Shown piece by piece: positions 53,401 to 62,334 of a DNA stretch of 64,000 nt. The number at the start of each line of letters is the position of its first letter. Position 1 is the stretch's first letter. A program made the translations under genes and the position numbers. The stretch is taken from the NCBI RefSeq assembly GCF_030122805.1, contig NZ_CP126080.1, forward strand, positions 2,981,001 through 3,045,000. Reading direction: 5' to 3'. The notes below the pieces were generated by a model that was given only the letters and a program-made list of their open reading frames with translations, searched no databases and was not told the origin of the DNA. Source of the DNA: Mesobacillus sp. AQ2. GTDB lineage: Bacteria; Bacillota; Bacilli; Bacillales; Cytobacillaceae.

Positions 53401-53862
53401 CTACCGTTTTTTCGTTAAATAATAACCAGCAAATCCCATAAGCATACCTAAAAGGGCGCCTCCAAGCACTTCTTTCGGCTGATGCCCGAGCATTTCTTTC
53501 AAAGGATCCGGGGACTTTTCCTCAAACTCCACTGGGTCGTCCTGATGTATTTTATCAATCAATTCATCAAGGTCATTCACTTTTAAAGTAAGTTCTCCTG
53601 TCTGCCTTCTGATCCCCTGGGCATCATACATAACTATCATGCCATAAACTAGGGAAAGCGCGAAGTCAATCGAACGCACTCCCCTTGTAAGGGCAACATA
53701 GGTGGTTAAGGATGAGACACCAGCTGAGTGTGAGCTGGGCATGCCTCCTGTAGCCAAAAACAAATCTGGTTTCCATTCCTGCGTTTTTGCATAATGAATC
53801 GGTATTTTTAAAGCCTGAGCCAGGCCGATACTTGATATCGCGATCACTGCACCTTTATTCAT
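53401..53862 (-). CDS. yuiD: Divergent PAP2-family membrane protein, YuiD-like
   Basis: A 153-residue protein of the acid-phosphatase-related DUF212/divergent PAP2 family. GGMPSSHSAGVSSL near residue 42 is the family signature. Helices surround it and a hydrophobic C-terminal helix ends the chain (GALLGMLMGFAGYYL). A phosphatase role in lipid or undecaprenyl metabolism is possible, but the second histidine motif of true PAP2 enzymes is not evident. The ATG at 53862 follows GGAGGTGAC; a GTG five codons earlier lies within that site. It is divergent from sspL. Confidence 0.87.
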   Translation of the reverse strand: MNKGAVIAISSIGLAQALKIPIHYAKTQEWKPDLFLATGGMPSSHSAGVSSLTTYVALTRGVRSIDFALSLVYGMIVMYDAQGIRRQTGELTLKVNDLDELIDKIHQDDPVEFEEKSPDPLKEMLGHQPKEVLGGALLGMLMGFAGYYLTKKR

Positions 53863-53894
53863 ATCTGTCACCTCCATGTTATTTTGAAGAAAAA

Positions 53895-53925
53895 TGATTG
53901 CTTTTATTCTTGACCGTTCATAATA
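53895..53925 (+). promoter_or_regulatory. Predicted SigG-type promoter of sspL
   Basis: TGATTG (53895-53900) and CATAATA (53919-53925) are 18 bp apart. The -10 fits the forespore consensus CATNNTA exactly and the -35 partly. Transcription would begin about 85 bp before sspL. Confidence 0.48.
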
Positions 53926-54015
53926 AGGATTAAGCTGTTCAAGCAGACAACCTATTAAGGTTAATTCACTTTTCTATGAAGTTTTAAACAAAATTTTTTG
54001 GAGGGATCAACTGCG

Positions 54016-54147
54016 ATGAGTAAAAAGGGAAACAGAGGAACAAAGGCACCAGGAGTTAATCCACAGGGCTACGGGCAGGATGCTGAATTTGCTGAAGAAC
54101 CGAAATCAAAGCTTGAGAATGCCGCCAAGAAGAAGAATACAAAATAA
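54016..54147 (+). CDS. sspL: Small acid-soluble spore protein SspL
   Basis: A 43-residue minor small acid-soluble spore protein. The features are a basic N-terminus (MSKKGNRGTKAPGVNPQGYG) and an acidic-basic tail (EEPKSKLENAAKKKNTK), matching SspL in the order GVNPQG, then KxLE and AKKxNTK. GGAGGGATC precedes the ATG. It would be made in the forespore under SigG and broken down on germination. B. subtilis also has sspL in the ypcP/ypbR area, which supports the assignment. Confidence 0.88.
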   Translation: MSKKGNRGTKAPGVNPQGYGQDAEFAEEPKSKLENAAKKKNTK

Positions 54148-54159
54148 TTGGCAATATAA

Positions 54160-54190
54160 AAACGGCTGGAGCAGAATCCAGCCGTTTTAT
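54160..54190. terminator. Bidirectional terminator between sspL and ypcP
   Basis: AAACGGCTGG and CCAGCCGTTT pair over 10 bp around AGCAGAAT, followed by TATT on the plus strand and A/T-rich sequence on the other. Confidence 0.88.
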
Positions 54191-55080
54191 TAAGCGTACA
54201 TTGTATCGTTTTCAAAAAGGCGGTGCAAGCCTCGCAGTTCTACTTCATTAAACTTGGAAAGAAGCTTATCCCTGTCAATTCTAAATAGGGCATCGTCCAT
54301 CCTGCATTCAACCGGTACATCGCACTTGATTTCAGCAAGCTGCCTGCTTAGATGAAGCATCTCGAGGTCCGCCTCGATTTTGGCACGCTGTGATTTCGTC
54401 AATTGATGCAGGTTAGCGATGACACCTTCCACATTCCCGTGTTCCTGAAGTAATTTAATGGCGGTCTTCTCACCAATACCGCGGACACCGGGATAGTTAT
54501 CGCTTGGGTCCCCCATAAATGCCTTCAAATCGATCATCTGTTCAGGCCAAATTCCCTTTTCTGCAAACAAAGTATCTCGATTGTGAACCAGATAATTCCC
54601 ATAACCTTTTTGCAGCAGAATGACTGAAACCCGGTCATCAATCAACTGAAGGATATCCTTATCCCCGGTCAAAATCGTGATCGAATCCACTTCCCTGGCA
54701 GTCTTTGCAATCGTGCCGATACAGTCATCTGCTTCAAAGCCTGGAAGGCCGATATTCGGAACATCAAGTGCTTCCACTACTTCTTTGACAAGATCGAATT
54801 GGGGCAGTAGCTCTAAGGGTGCATCAGGTCTGTTTGCTTTATAATTATCAAACATTTCAGTGCGGAATGTTTTGCTGCCCATATCCCAGCAAACCGCTGT
54901 ATGGGTAGGCTTGAATTTAGCAACAGCAGTCGCGAAATGCTTGACGAAACCATGGACTGCGTTGGTCGGCACCCCTTTGGAATTGATCATGAACTGTCCG
55001 GAAACAGCTGTTGCGAAGAATGCCCTGAACAACAAAGCCATTCCGTCAACTAGCATTAGTGACGATTTATTAGTATCCAA
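54190..55080 (-). CDS. ypcP: 5'-3' exonuclease, YpcP-like
   Basis: A 296-residue 5'-3' exonuclease resembling the N-terminal nuclease domain of DNA polymerase I. Metal-binding acids are seen in LMLVDGMAL (D12), FEADDCIGTIA (near 115) and TILTGDKDILQL (near 138). The helix-hairpin-helix region GDPSDNYPGVRGIGEKTAIKLL (near 190-211) grips the DNA. It can remove RNA primers and flaps, backing up PolA. The TTG start has AGGAGG upstream. Its order next to sspL and dynA agrees with B. subtilis. Confidence 0.92.
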   Translation of the reverse strand: MDTNKSSLMLVDGMALLFRAFFATAVSGQFMINSKGVPTNAVHGFVKHFATAVAKFKPTHTAVCWDMGSKTFRTEMFDNYKANRPDAPLELLPQFDLVKEVVEALDVPNIGLPGFEADDCIGTIAKTAREVDSITILTGDKDILQLIDDRVSVILLQKGYGNYLVHNRDTLFAEKGIWPEQMIDLKAFMGDPSDNYPGVRGIGEKTAIKLLQEHGNVEGVIANLHQLTKSQRAKIEADLEMLHLSRQLAEIKCDVPVECRMDDALFRIDRDKLLSKFNEVELRGLHRLFENDTMYA

Positions 55081-55271
55081 AGCTAGGCCTCCTTAAAATA
55101 TTGTTTTGATAAGTCTTTATGTTAAACGCTTGGCGATATTTAATATACAACTTTTTTATTATAACATATCTCATGGTCATACTTCGCACGGAAAATTACG
55201 CCTATTGTTCTATGTAAAGACGAGGGCCTCTATCAACCTCCGATCACGAAAACACCAGGAAATTGCATTTT

Positions 55272-55326
55272 TAAAAAACTCCACGGCCCCGCAACCGCCA
55301 TTTTTTTGCGGAAGCAGACCGTGGAG
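55272..55326 (-). terminator. Terminator after the sulfurtransferase gene
   Basis: On the minus strand CTCCACGG and CCGTGGAG pair over 8 bp, and CCGCAA/TTGCGG may pair inside the loop; TTTTTT follows. Confidence 0.82.
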
Positions 55327-55354
55327 GCCTTCGACATCACTTACTCTTCGTGTT

Positions 55355-56191
55355 TCACTCTTCCCCGGAGACAGGATTTTCTTTATATGAAACCCAGTCA
55401 CTATAACTGCCAGCATACAGTTTGACATTTTTGAATCCTGCTTCTTTCAGGGCAATATAATTAGGAGTTGCTGTCACTCCTGATCCGCAATATACGATGA
55501 CAGGCTGGTTCCGGTCAAGGTCGGCAAAACGCTTTTCTTGCTGTTCCCTGGACTTAAAAGACCCATTTTCCAAGCCTTCCATCCACGGTTTATTGATGGC
55601 AGTTGGAATATGGCCCGCAATTCTGTCAATCGGCTCTTCAATCCCTTTATAGCGTCTGCTTTCCCGTGAATCGATCAGGACCGCGTTTCCTGAGCCATTG
55701 AGTGCTATATCCTTTACTTCTTCATAAGAGGCCAGCATATCTTTCTTCTCTGTTAAGGTATATGCTGTTTTATCATACTGGGGTTTGGTTCGATCAATTG
55801 GATAGCCTTTATTTTCCCACCCAGCGAAGCCTCCGTTCAGGATATACACCTTTTCATGGCCAACGTATTTCAGAATCCACCATAACCTGGATGCAAAAGC
55901 ACCTTCCTTGCCATCATAGGCAATGATTGTTGTTTCATTGTTAATTCCTTCAGCCTGAAGTTTATCTTTAAGCAGGTTCAAATCAGGAAGCGGATGCCTG
56001 CCGCCGTGCTCACGGACAGCGCCAGACAAGTCCTTTTCAAGATCGAAATAGACTGCTCCAGGAATATGACTTTGTTCATACTGTTGTCTGCCCTCTTCAG
56101 GATCTCCAAGCTTGAACCGGCAATCCACAACTCTTAGATCCTTCTCGTCAAGATGCTCCTTAAGCCAATCAGCGTCTACATAATTTTGCAA
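55355..56191 (-). CDS. Rhodanese-type sulfurtransferase
   Basis: A 278-residue protein with two rhodanese domains. The inactive N-terminal domain carries VVDCRFKLGDP and HIPGAVYFDLEKDLS. The C-terminal domain bears the active loop CGSGVTATPN (near 237-246), the sequence typical of mercaptopyruvate or thiosulfate sulfurtransferases. It moves sulfane sulfur to cyanide or thiols. The TTG at 56191 follows GAGGAG by 8 nt; a GTG three codons earlier abuts that site. The preceding 59-codon gene ends in the ribosome binding site, so the pair is translationally linked. Confidence 0.88.
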   Translation of the reverse strand: MQNYVDADWLKEHLDEKDLRVVDCRFKLGDPEEGRQQYEQSHIPGAVYFDLEKDLSGAVREHGGRHPLPDLNLLKDKLQAEGINNETTIIAYDGKEGAFASRLWWILKYVGHEKVYILNGGFAGWENKGYPIDRTKPQYDKTAYTLTEKKDMLASYEEVKDIALNGSGNAVLIDSRESRRYKGIEEPIDRIAGHIPTAINKPWMEGLENGSFKSREQQEKRFADLDRNQPVIVYCGSGVTATPNYIALKEAGFKNVKLYAGSYSDWVSYKENPVSGEE

Positions 56192-56203
56192 GGATACCAC
56201 TCC

Positions 56204-56383
56204 TCAGCTTTTAGTTTTAGCCATCAATTTCTTTACATGTTCTTTTGGATCCCAGCAGTCAAATTGATAGTGGCTCTTAGTCTCATACCCTAGCCTGCTG
56301 CAATAATACTTCATTTTCCCATCCTGTTTTACAGCCTGGAAATTAACACATGTTGCACATGCATGGAATCTTTTGCCGCTCAT
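56204..56383 (-). CDS. Small cysteine-rich protein, 59 residues
   Basis: A 59-residue basic protein with the pattern CATC (C9, C12), C28 and C43: SGKRFHACATCVNFQ, then YYCSRLGYETKSHYQFDCWDP. Four cysteines and nearby histidines suggest a small metal-binding domain. The ATG lies just past the dynA stop (TAAGCATG), so translation is likely coupled to dynA. Its TGA overlaps the sulfurtransferase ribosome binding site. I considered the ypbS position of B. subtilis but cannot confirm the match. Function unknown. Confidence 0.72.
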   Translation of the reverse strand: MSGKRFHACATCVNFQAVKQDGKMKYYCSRLGYETKSHYQFDCWDPKEHVKKLMAKTKS

Positions 56384-56385
56384 GC

Positions 56386-59300
56386 TTACAATAAACCCTT
56401 ATAGTTGTTTTCAATTTTCATTAGTGCTTGTTTAACCACTTCTATTGAGAAATTCTCTTCAAGCGCAGAGGTGACCCCTTCAAAATACTCATGGATTTGT
56501 TCTGAAAAGTCATTTTGTACTTTTTCGAACTCCCGCTTCATTTCTAGCATATAATGTTCTTTCAATCTTGAATTCTCTTCCTCTAGATATTCCCCGGAAG
56601 GTCCGTGTAAAAGCTGTTCAAGTTCCTCTGCCATATATCTTTTTTCATTTTTCTCAAAGAACGACTTCGGATTTTTGAACATTCCTAGCGCTTTCTTGAA
56701 AATGGCACGGTCGATGCTCTGGTAAGCTGTCTCAAATTCAATTCCTGATAGTGGTCCATTTTCCGTGAATGAAATGGATACCGAAGAATTAATTTTTGAC
56801 AGTTCAGTTATAAGCGCTTGCTGGAATTCCTTGAGCAGCTGGGCAATATGGTTTTCAACCCTTAATGAAGTTGCTCGCATTTCCTGTGCCAGGTCATATC
56901 CAATACTTTCAATCAAATCATCCAACGCCGACTCCAGAGCTTTCTTCAAGTTTCGTCCATCATCCTTCAAAAGCGCAGGATTGAACGCCTCCCTGAAGAA
57001 GTCACCAAAGCGAATGAAGACACGCTGGCGAATATAATAAGTCAATTCGTCCCCCTCCTGCTTCAAACGCTCTTCAAGGATTGCGGGATTCTTCTGGGCC
57101 AGAACAGCCAGCAACCGTTCTTTTTCAGATAGCAGGTTTTGACGTTTCTCAGCTTTTGCTGCCTTATCTTCTTCTGCCGAACGGATCAATTCTTCAATCA
57201 TGCTCACAGCCTGATGCCATTTAGCCTCAGCAGACTCGACAGCCATGTTCATCAGGTCATTGGCAATGAATCTATAAAACGCTTTTTCAAATGAGTTAAA
57301 GAGCTGGTCACCGCCACTGTCCGGCTGCAGTTTTGCATTCAGCCCTTTTAAGCTGGATACAGGGAATAGATGCGGGTTCCTTATTCCGTACTGGACAAGC
57401 TGCCCTTCAACATATTCCAGAACAGCCTCCTGTTCTTCCACTGAGTTCGCCAAATCGACTGCATTGACGATGAAGAACATTTTATCAAGTTCAAAGCTGT
57501 CCTTTACCCTGCCAAGCTGAATCAGGAATTCCCGATCCGCTTTTGAAAAGGCGTGATTATAATAGGTGACGAAAAGAATGGCATCAGAATTCTTGATATA
57601 ATCAAAGGCAACTCCGGTATGGCGTGCGTTGATTGAATCAGCGCCTGGAGTATCGACAAGAGTGATTCCTTCCCTTGTCAGCTCGCAATCATAATAGACT
57701 TCGATCCATTCAACAAAACATGATTTCTCCTCTTGTGCTACATACTCCCGGAAGGAATCCAGGTCAACGGATAACTGTTCACCGAATTTTCCCCTGAAGT
57801 GATTAAATCCTTTCGCAAAGGCCTGGAGAAATGAGTAATGTGTCTTTTCTATTGCACTATAACCGCTGTCTTCCCATTTAATGCTTTTGATTTGATCGAT
57901 CGCTCGCTCAAAATCAGTGATATTCTCGCCGAATAATCCAAGTGAACGTTCAAGTTCTTTCGTGAGTTCTTTATCCGTTTTGATTTTAACAATAACTGAA
58001 CCATGGGGATGTTCTGGCGTCACCGGTTTGATTTTATTGATTGCGGCCGTTGTCGGGTTAGGTGATACCGGTAAAAGTCTTTCCCCTACCAGCGCATTGG
58101 CAAATGAGGATTTCCCAGCACTGAATGCACCAAAAAGGGCAACAGTGAATTCCCTGTCTTTGATCCGCACTGCTTTATCCTTCAATTCGCGGGCAATCTT
58201 TTTCAGTCCCGGAATCCCTTCAATCTGTTCAGATGTGAAGTTTAATTTCCCCGCCAAATTTTTTTGCACTTCATGGAACTGTTCTATATCATTACCTTCC
58301 TGGTCAATGGAAGATATCTCATCCTTTACAGGTTCACCTTTTTCTTCGGCAGGTTCCGGTGTGCCAGGATCCAGGTTTCTGATCACTTCCGGCTCATCCT
58401 GTTCAGCATCGAAAAGGCTAAAGTCCTCATCTTTTAACTGAATTGGCTCTCCATAAAGAATCTCAGAAACATGCCTTCTGTCCTCGTCTATTTTTTCCCT
58501 GATTGCGGACAAACCTGACCAGGCGTCCAACAGCTTTTCATATTTCTGTTCCTTCTCGACAAGTTCATTCACTTGCTCATCATCATTGACTTTTGCATAT
58601 TGAAGGAACATTTTTTTAATTGGTTCGAGCTCTTTTCGCACGAGGTTTTTCAGGGCCTCAGCGACATCATTCGTATAATTCAGGACATAATCACCTGACA
58701 GCCTGGCGCCAGACTTGACGGCTCCAGACAGCAATTCTTCACCAAAATCCACCTTGAAACCATTGGCAGCTGCCTGAAGATCAGGTTGTGATAATTGGTG
58801 TTTTTTAAATAGCTTTGTCAAAAAGTCTTTGATGTGCCAATTTAGCTGTGATTGGACCTTTTCCTCGAGATCCTGATAGAAACTGGCCAATCTGGCTGCT
58901 CTTTCCTGTTCGGTTTTTTGTTTTGAAAAAAACAAGCCTACTTTAAAATCCGGCTGCCTTGCCTGCAGGTATGATTCTGCCAGCTCCCTTGTCTGGAACG
59001 GCATAAGATATGCATTCTTCAGGATGTCATTCTGGCCTGACCTGAACTCTTGTTCTGGGTCTTGCTCTATTTTGATTTTGGCAATATGGCTTCTTATTTG
59101 ATCCAGTTCGTTTGAAAGCTGCTGCCTTTCGCTTTCAGAGAGATCTCCGAGAATGGATTCATATTGTTCAACCTGAGCCGAAACATCCTGTTTTAGGCGG
59201 CCTAAATGATCCTCTGAGAGCTTCTCCAGGGACTTGAAGATTGAAACAGGCAAAATTTCCGCCCTTTTGCTTTTTCGCTCAATGATGAATTCACGAAGCT

Positions 59301-60054
59301 CTTCAAACTGGTTTAATGGCGACTCAGGAACTTTAAGCGACGTATAAAAAATTCCTGAATGCTTTACTCCCCAATCTGAAAAAGAAACTTCCACACTTTC
59401 CTTGAATTGTTCAAATGACAGCTCAGCATCCTGATGCTTATCAACCTGATTGATAATTAAATAAAGCTCTTTTCCTGCATCGGTCAGCTCTTTCGTAAAA
59501 AGAAAGTTCAGCTCCGATTGCACATGATTATAGTCCATGACATAAAAAACAAGGTCTGAAAGATGAAGGGCAGATTCTGTCGCGATCCGGTGTGCATCAT
59601 CCGTGGAATCTATTCCAGGTGTATCCATAATGACAGCCTGCTGCAGGAATTCCGCACCGTTGTGGCTGATTTCGATTGCCTGGATCTGGTCACCATCCTT
59701 ACAATAGCTTTTGACCGTTTCATAATCATATGGAGCAGGGTAAAGCCTTGATCCTCCGTTTTTAAAAAAGACCTTTGCATATTCTGCTCCTGATTTAATT
59801 TTCACCAGATTTGCGCTTGTAGGGATCGGACTTGATGGCAGGATATTGTCGCCGATCAATTTATTGATCATGCTCGACTTACCTGCAGAAAAATGGCCGC
59901 AGAAGGCAATCGAAAATTCTTCTTCAACCGCTTTCCTCCCCAGCTCCCTCACTTTTTCAGCGCTTTCTCCATCTTGATTCGTTTTTAATAAATGATATAA
60001 AGATAAAATCTTCCCGAGAAGTTTATGATCTTGATGTGCTACAGTCTGGCCCAT
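56386..60054 (-). CDS. dynA: Bacterial dynamin DynA (YpbR)
   Basis: A 1222-residue double dynamin. The first GTPase module has the P-loop CGHFSAGKSSMIN (near 52) and MDTPGIDST (near 142). The second has GAFSAGKSSFAN (near 640) and LVDTPGADS (near 800). Each is followed by long helical stalk regions with coiled-coil character. DynA fuses and tethers membranes and protects cells from pore-forming stress. The fusion of two dynamins in one chain is typical of the Bacillus protein. GGAGTTTGAGGA precedes the ATG. The downstream 59-codon gene and sulfurtransferase are probably co-transcribed. Confidence 0.95.
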   Translation of the reverse strand: MGQTVAHQDHKLLGKILSLYHLLKTNQDGESAEKVRELGRKAVEEEFSIAFCGHFSAGKSSMINKLIGDNILPSSPIPTSANLVKIKSGAEYAKVFFKNGGSRLYPAPYDYETVKSYCKDGDQIQAIEISHNGAEFLQQAVIMDTPGIDSTDDAHRIATESALHLSDLVFYVMDYNHVQSELNFLFTKELTDAGKELYLIINQVDKHQDAELSFEQFKESVEVSFSDWGVKHSGIFYTSLKVPESPLNQFEELREFIIERKSKRAEILPVSIFKSLEKLSEDHLGRLKQDVSAQVEQYESILGDLSESERQQLSNELDQIRSHIAKIKIEQDPEQEFRSGQNDILKNAYLMPFQTRELAESYLQARQPDFKVGLFFSKQKTEQERAARLASFYQDLEEKVQSQLNWHIKDFLTKLFKKHQLSQPDLQAAANGFKVDFGEELLSGAVKSGARLSGDYVLNYTNDVAEALKNLVRKELEPIKKMFLQYAKVNDDEQVNELVEKEQKYEKLLDAWSGLSAIREKIDEDRRHVSEILYGEPIQLKDEDFSLFDAEQDEPEVIRNLDPGTPEPAEEKGEPVKDEISSIDQEGNDIEQFHEVQKNLAGKLNFTSEQIEGIPGLKKIARELKDKAVRIKDREFTVALFGAFSAGKSSFANALVGERLLPVSPNPTTAAINKIKPVTPEHPHGSVIVKIKTDKELTKELERSLGLFGENITDFERAIDQIKSIKWEDSGYSAIEKTHYSFLQAFAKGFNHFRGKFGEQLSVDLDSFREYVAQEEKSCFVEWIEVYYDCELTREGITLVDTPGADSINARHTGVAFDYIKNSDAILFVTYYNHAFSKADREFLIQLGRVKDSFELDKMFFIVNAVDLANSVEEQEAVLEYVEGQLVQYGIRNPHLFPVSSLKGLNAKLQPDSGGDQLFNSFEKAFYRFIANDLMNMAVESAEAKWHQAVSMIEELIRSAEEDKAAKAEKRQNLLSEKERLLAVLAQKNPAILEERLKQEGDELTYYIRQRVFIRFGDFFREAFNPALLKDDGRNLKKALESALDDLIESIGYDLAQEMRATSLRVENHIAQLLKEFQQALITELSKINSSVSISFTENGPLSGIEFETAYQSIDRAIFKKALGMFKNPKSFFEKNEKRYMAEELEQLLHGPSGEYLEEENSRLKEHYMLEMKREFEKVQNDFSEQIHEYFEGVTSALEENFSIEVVKQALMKIENNYKGLL

Positions 60055-60379
60055 TCCTCAAACTCCTTGTGACAAAATTGTGAATAACTTTATTTTATAC
60101 GATTTTTCGGCCTTTTCCTATTATTACATTTTTTCTAGTAAAAAAAGAAAAACCCGAACATCATGTCCGGGCCGCCATTTAAATAATATTTTAAGTTTAG
60201 TGAGGTTTTAAAACATTGCTCAAAACATATTTCATAACTAAGGAGTAAGCAGCTATCGTTGAAACTACTAGCATGGATACCATTTATACGACACCGTCCT
60301 TGAAGTTCTTTTGATTGAGAACTATTTTCATCCTAAGGAAAGTGTAGCACTATTGATTATCATTTTCAATGAGAGATGG
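60055..60379. other. 325-bp intergenic region with terminator and possible Fur-like site
   Basis: The left part holds the terminator of the ypbQ unit at 60140-60171. The right part contains TGATTATCATTTTCA at 60354-60368, a 12-of-14 match to the Fur 7-1-7 core, which could act on dynA only from about 300 bp upstream. I see no reading frame worth calling and no other structure. Confidence 0.45.
60140..60171 (-). terminator. Terminator after ypbQ
   Basis: On the minus strand CCCGGAC and GTTCGGG pair (one G-T) around ATGAT and run into TTTTTC and further T residues. It lies about 210 bp past the ypbQ stop. Confidence 0.75.
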
Positions 60380-60949
60380 TTAATTGTCACACTTCTTTAA
60401 CAAATTCGGCAGAAATCGCCCCTGATTCGTGAAAGCTGATTCATATTTAGTCAACTCTTTCAAAGCCCTTTCCTCAGCAGGAATCCTGATTGAAAGAATC
60501 AGGATGTTCAGTAGGGTGAAAAGTGCCATCGTAATATAGGCATTGAACATCAGGGGAATGACCAGAATTTCAATGGTTACGATCAAATAGTTTGGATGCT
60601 TTATGATTTTATAGGGTCCTCTTTTAATGACTTTTGCTCCTGGAAGGATGATGATTTTTGTATTCCAGAACCTTCCCAATGAAGCAAGTGCCCAAATCCT
60701 CATCCCCTGTGCGAATAGAAACAGCGCCAGCAGAACAGGCCAATAATCCGACAGCTGTTTATTCAACAGCGTCACTTCAGCAATAAAAAAGAGGAAAAAA
60801 GCAGTGTGGATCGCCACCATCGCAGGATAATGGCCCTGCCCGAATTCCATTGCTCCCTGTTTTTTCATCCAGGCCTCATTTTTTCTGGCAATCACTAGTT
60901 CCGTTATTCTCTGGAAAATAATCAATCCGACAAATAGATAGAATACCAA
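60380..60949 (-). CDS. bpsB: Isoprenylcysteine-methyltransferase-like protein BpsB (YpbQ)
   Basis: A 189-residue membrane methyltransferase with about five helices and the ICMT-type C-terminal core GPYKIIKHPNYLIVTIEILVIP (near 112-133), where the HPNY motif binds SAM. In B. subtilis the partner of the type III polyketide synthase BpsA, YpbQ/BpsB, methylates alkylpyrone products. The TTG start lies 1 nt after the bpsA stop, and the ribosome binding site GGTGGGAG is within the bpsA end, so the two are tightly coupled. Confidence 0.88.
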   Translation of the reverse strand: MVFYLFVGLIIFQRITELVIARKNEAWMKKQGAMEFGQGHYPAMVAIHTAFFLFFIAEVTLLNKQLSDYWPVLLALFLFAQGMRIWALASLGRFWNTKIIILPGAKVIKRGPYKIIKHPNYLIVTIEILVIPLMFNAYITMALFTLLNILILSIRIPAEERALKELTKYESAFTNQGRFLPNLLKKCDN

Positions 60950-60950
60950 G

Positions 60951-62036
60951 TTACTCCCACCTCATTAAAAGCAGCTCTGAACTAAACCCAGGCCCAAGGG
61001 CTGCCCCCAGTCCAAGATCGCCCTCCTTAGCAGTTTCCATGAATCTTTTAAGCACACATAAAATTGTCACAGATGACATATTCCCGAATTCTTTCAGGAC
61101 GTCAAGGGAGTTTTTTGTCATGGTTTCTGGCAGCTTTAATGCTGAAACATATGCATCAATAACCTTCTTGCCGCCTGGATGGGCAATAAAATGGTCAAGA
61201 TCCTGCACATCAAGGCCGTTTGAGTTCAAAAACCTCAGTACATTAGGCTGAAGCCAGTTTTCAATAATAGTTGGTATATCCTTTGAAAATACAACATAAA
61301 GACCTTCATTTTTCACATCCCAGCCCATGACATCCTCGGAATCCGGCATTGTCGTGGATTGAGTTCCAACTATATTAGGGGCTGCATTCTTTTTGGTGAT
61401 TTTTTCATAGCCCGAATCATCACCGCAGACAAGGGCACATGCAACTCCGTCGGCAAACAGAGAGGTCCCGATCAGGTTGCTTTTTGACCGGTCATTTCGC
61501 TGGAAAGTCAGGCTGCATAGCTCGATGGAGAGCACGAGGACTTTTGCCTTTGGGTATGCAAGGCAGTATTCATAGGCACGTGACAATCCTGCCGCTCCGC
61601 CTGCACATCCGAGACCCCATATCGGGATCCTTTTAGTATATTGTGAGGACGGCAGGATATTCATGATTCTTGCATCTATGCTTGGCGTCGAAAGTCCTGT
61701 ACTGCTGATTGTAAAGATAGCGTCTATTTCTTCAAAGTGGATTTCATTTTTCAGGAAATCATCATTCTTCAAACAATTCGTGATTGCCTCCGCACCAAGC
61801 TTTACAGCCGTTTCGATATACGCATCATTTTTTTCCTCAAATGTATGATCTACTTCGAACCAGTCAAGATCCCTGGCAAAATGGCGTTTCTCGATCTGGC
61901 CATTCTGGAATACAGACAGCAGACGTTGTATGTCCTTAAAGGACTCTTTAAATAACTTTTCGGCAAAGTCCATGACTTTATCCTGCTCAATTGAAAACGG
62001 CGGAACAGCTTCTGCGATGGAAATAATTCTGGGCAT
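60951..62036 (-). CDS. bpsA: Type III polyketide synthase BpsA (BcsA)
   Basis: A 361-residue chalcone-synthase-like enzyme. The catalytic triad is Cys in WGLGCAGGAAG (near 145), His in FIAHPGGKKV (near 290) and Asn in FGNMSSVT (near 323). It condenses malonyl-CoA onto long-chain acyl-CoA to form alkylpyrones or alkylresorcinols. The ATG at 62036 follows GAGGAGAG; a longer frame upstream has no site and adds a stretch unlike the family. With ypbQ it forms the bpsA-bpsB operon, next to dynA as in B. subtilis. Confidence 0.93.
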   Translation of the reverse strand: MPRIISIAEAVPPFSIEQDKVMDFAEKLFKESFKDIQRLLSVFQNGQIEKRHFARDLDWFEVDHTFEEKNDAYIETAVKLGAEAITNCLKNDDFLKNEIHFEEIDAIFTISSTGLSTPSIDARIMNILPSSQYTKRIPIWGLGCAGGAAGLSRAYEYCLAYPKAKVLVLSIELCSLTFQRNDRSKSNLIGTSLFADGVACALVCGDDSGYEKITKKNAAPNIVGTQSTTMPDSEDVMGWDVKNEGLYVVFSKDIPTIIENWLQPNVLRFLNSNGLDVQDLDHFIAHPGGKKVIDAYVSALKLPETMTKNSLDVLKEFGNMSSVTILCVLKRFMETAKEGDLGLGAALGPGFSSELLLMRWE

Positions 62037-62119
62037 GACAATACTCTCCTCACATATATGTACGGTTACTTTTTCCATTTACCCTGAGAGTATGCAAGCA
62101 AACAAATATTGATTGAAAA

Positions 62120-62151
62120 CAAAAAAAAGCTTCCCCCGGGATGGAGGAAGC
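62120..62151 (-). terminator. Terminator between the SDR gene and bpsA
   Basis: On the minus strand GCTTCC and GGAAGC pair around an 11-nt loop and are followed by TTTTTTTTG. It lies about 185 bp past the SDR gene; the sequence in between holds no supportable gene. Confidence 0.75.
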
Positions 62152-62334
62152 CTAACGTTTTGAAGGAGTTGCTGTGCAAGTTCATTATACAATGCAGTTG
62201 AGGCCCGTACATTATTAAATCATTACCAGTTGACAAAGGCACAATGGGAGACAACGTTGTGATGGCCAAGTGAAATCAACTCCTGGCAAAAAACCGTTCC
62301 ATTTTTGCTGGAAGCGGATAATGAGGAATCCTAT

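Noticed and set aside
60354..60368. Fur-box-like TGATTATCATTTTCA
   Set aside because: The match is fair, but no gene starts close by; dynA is about 300 bp away. Probably chance in A/T-rich DNA.
62066..62269. Minus-strand frame of 67 codons between the SDR gene and bpsA
   Set aside because: It translates straight through a strong terminator and has no ribosome binding site or recognisable content.
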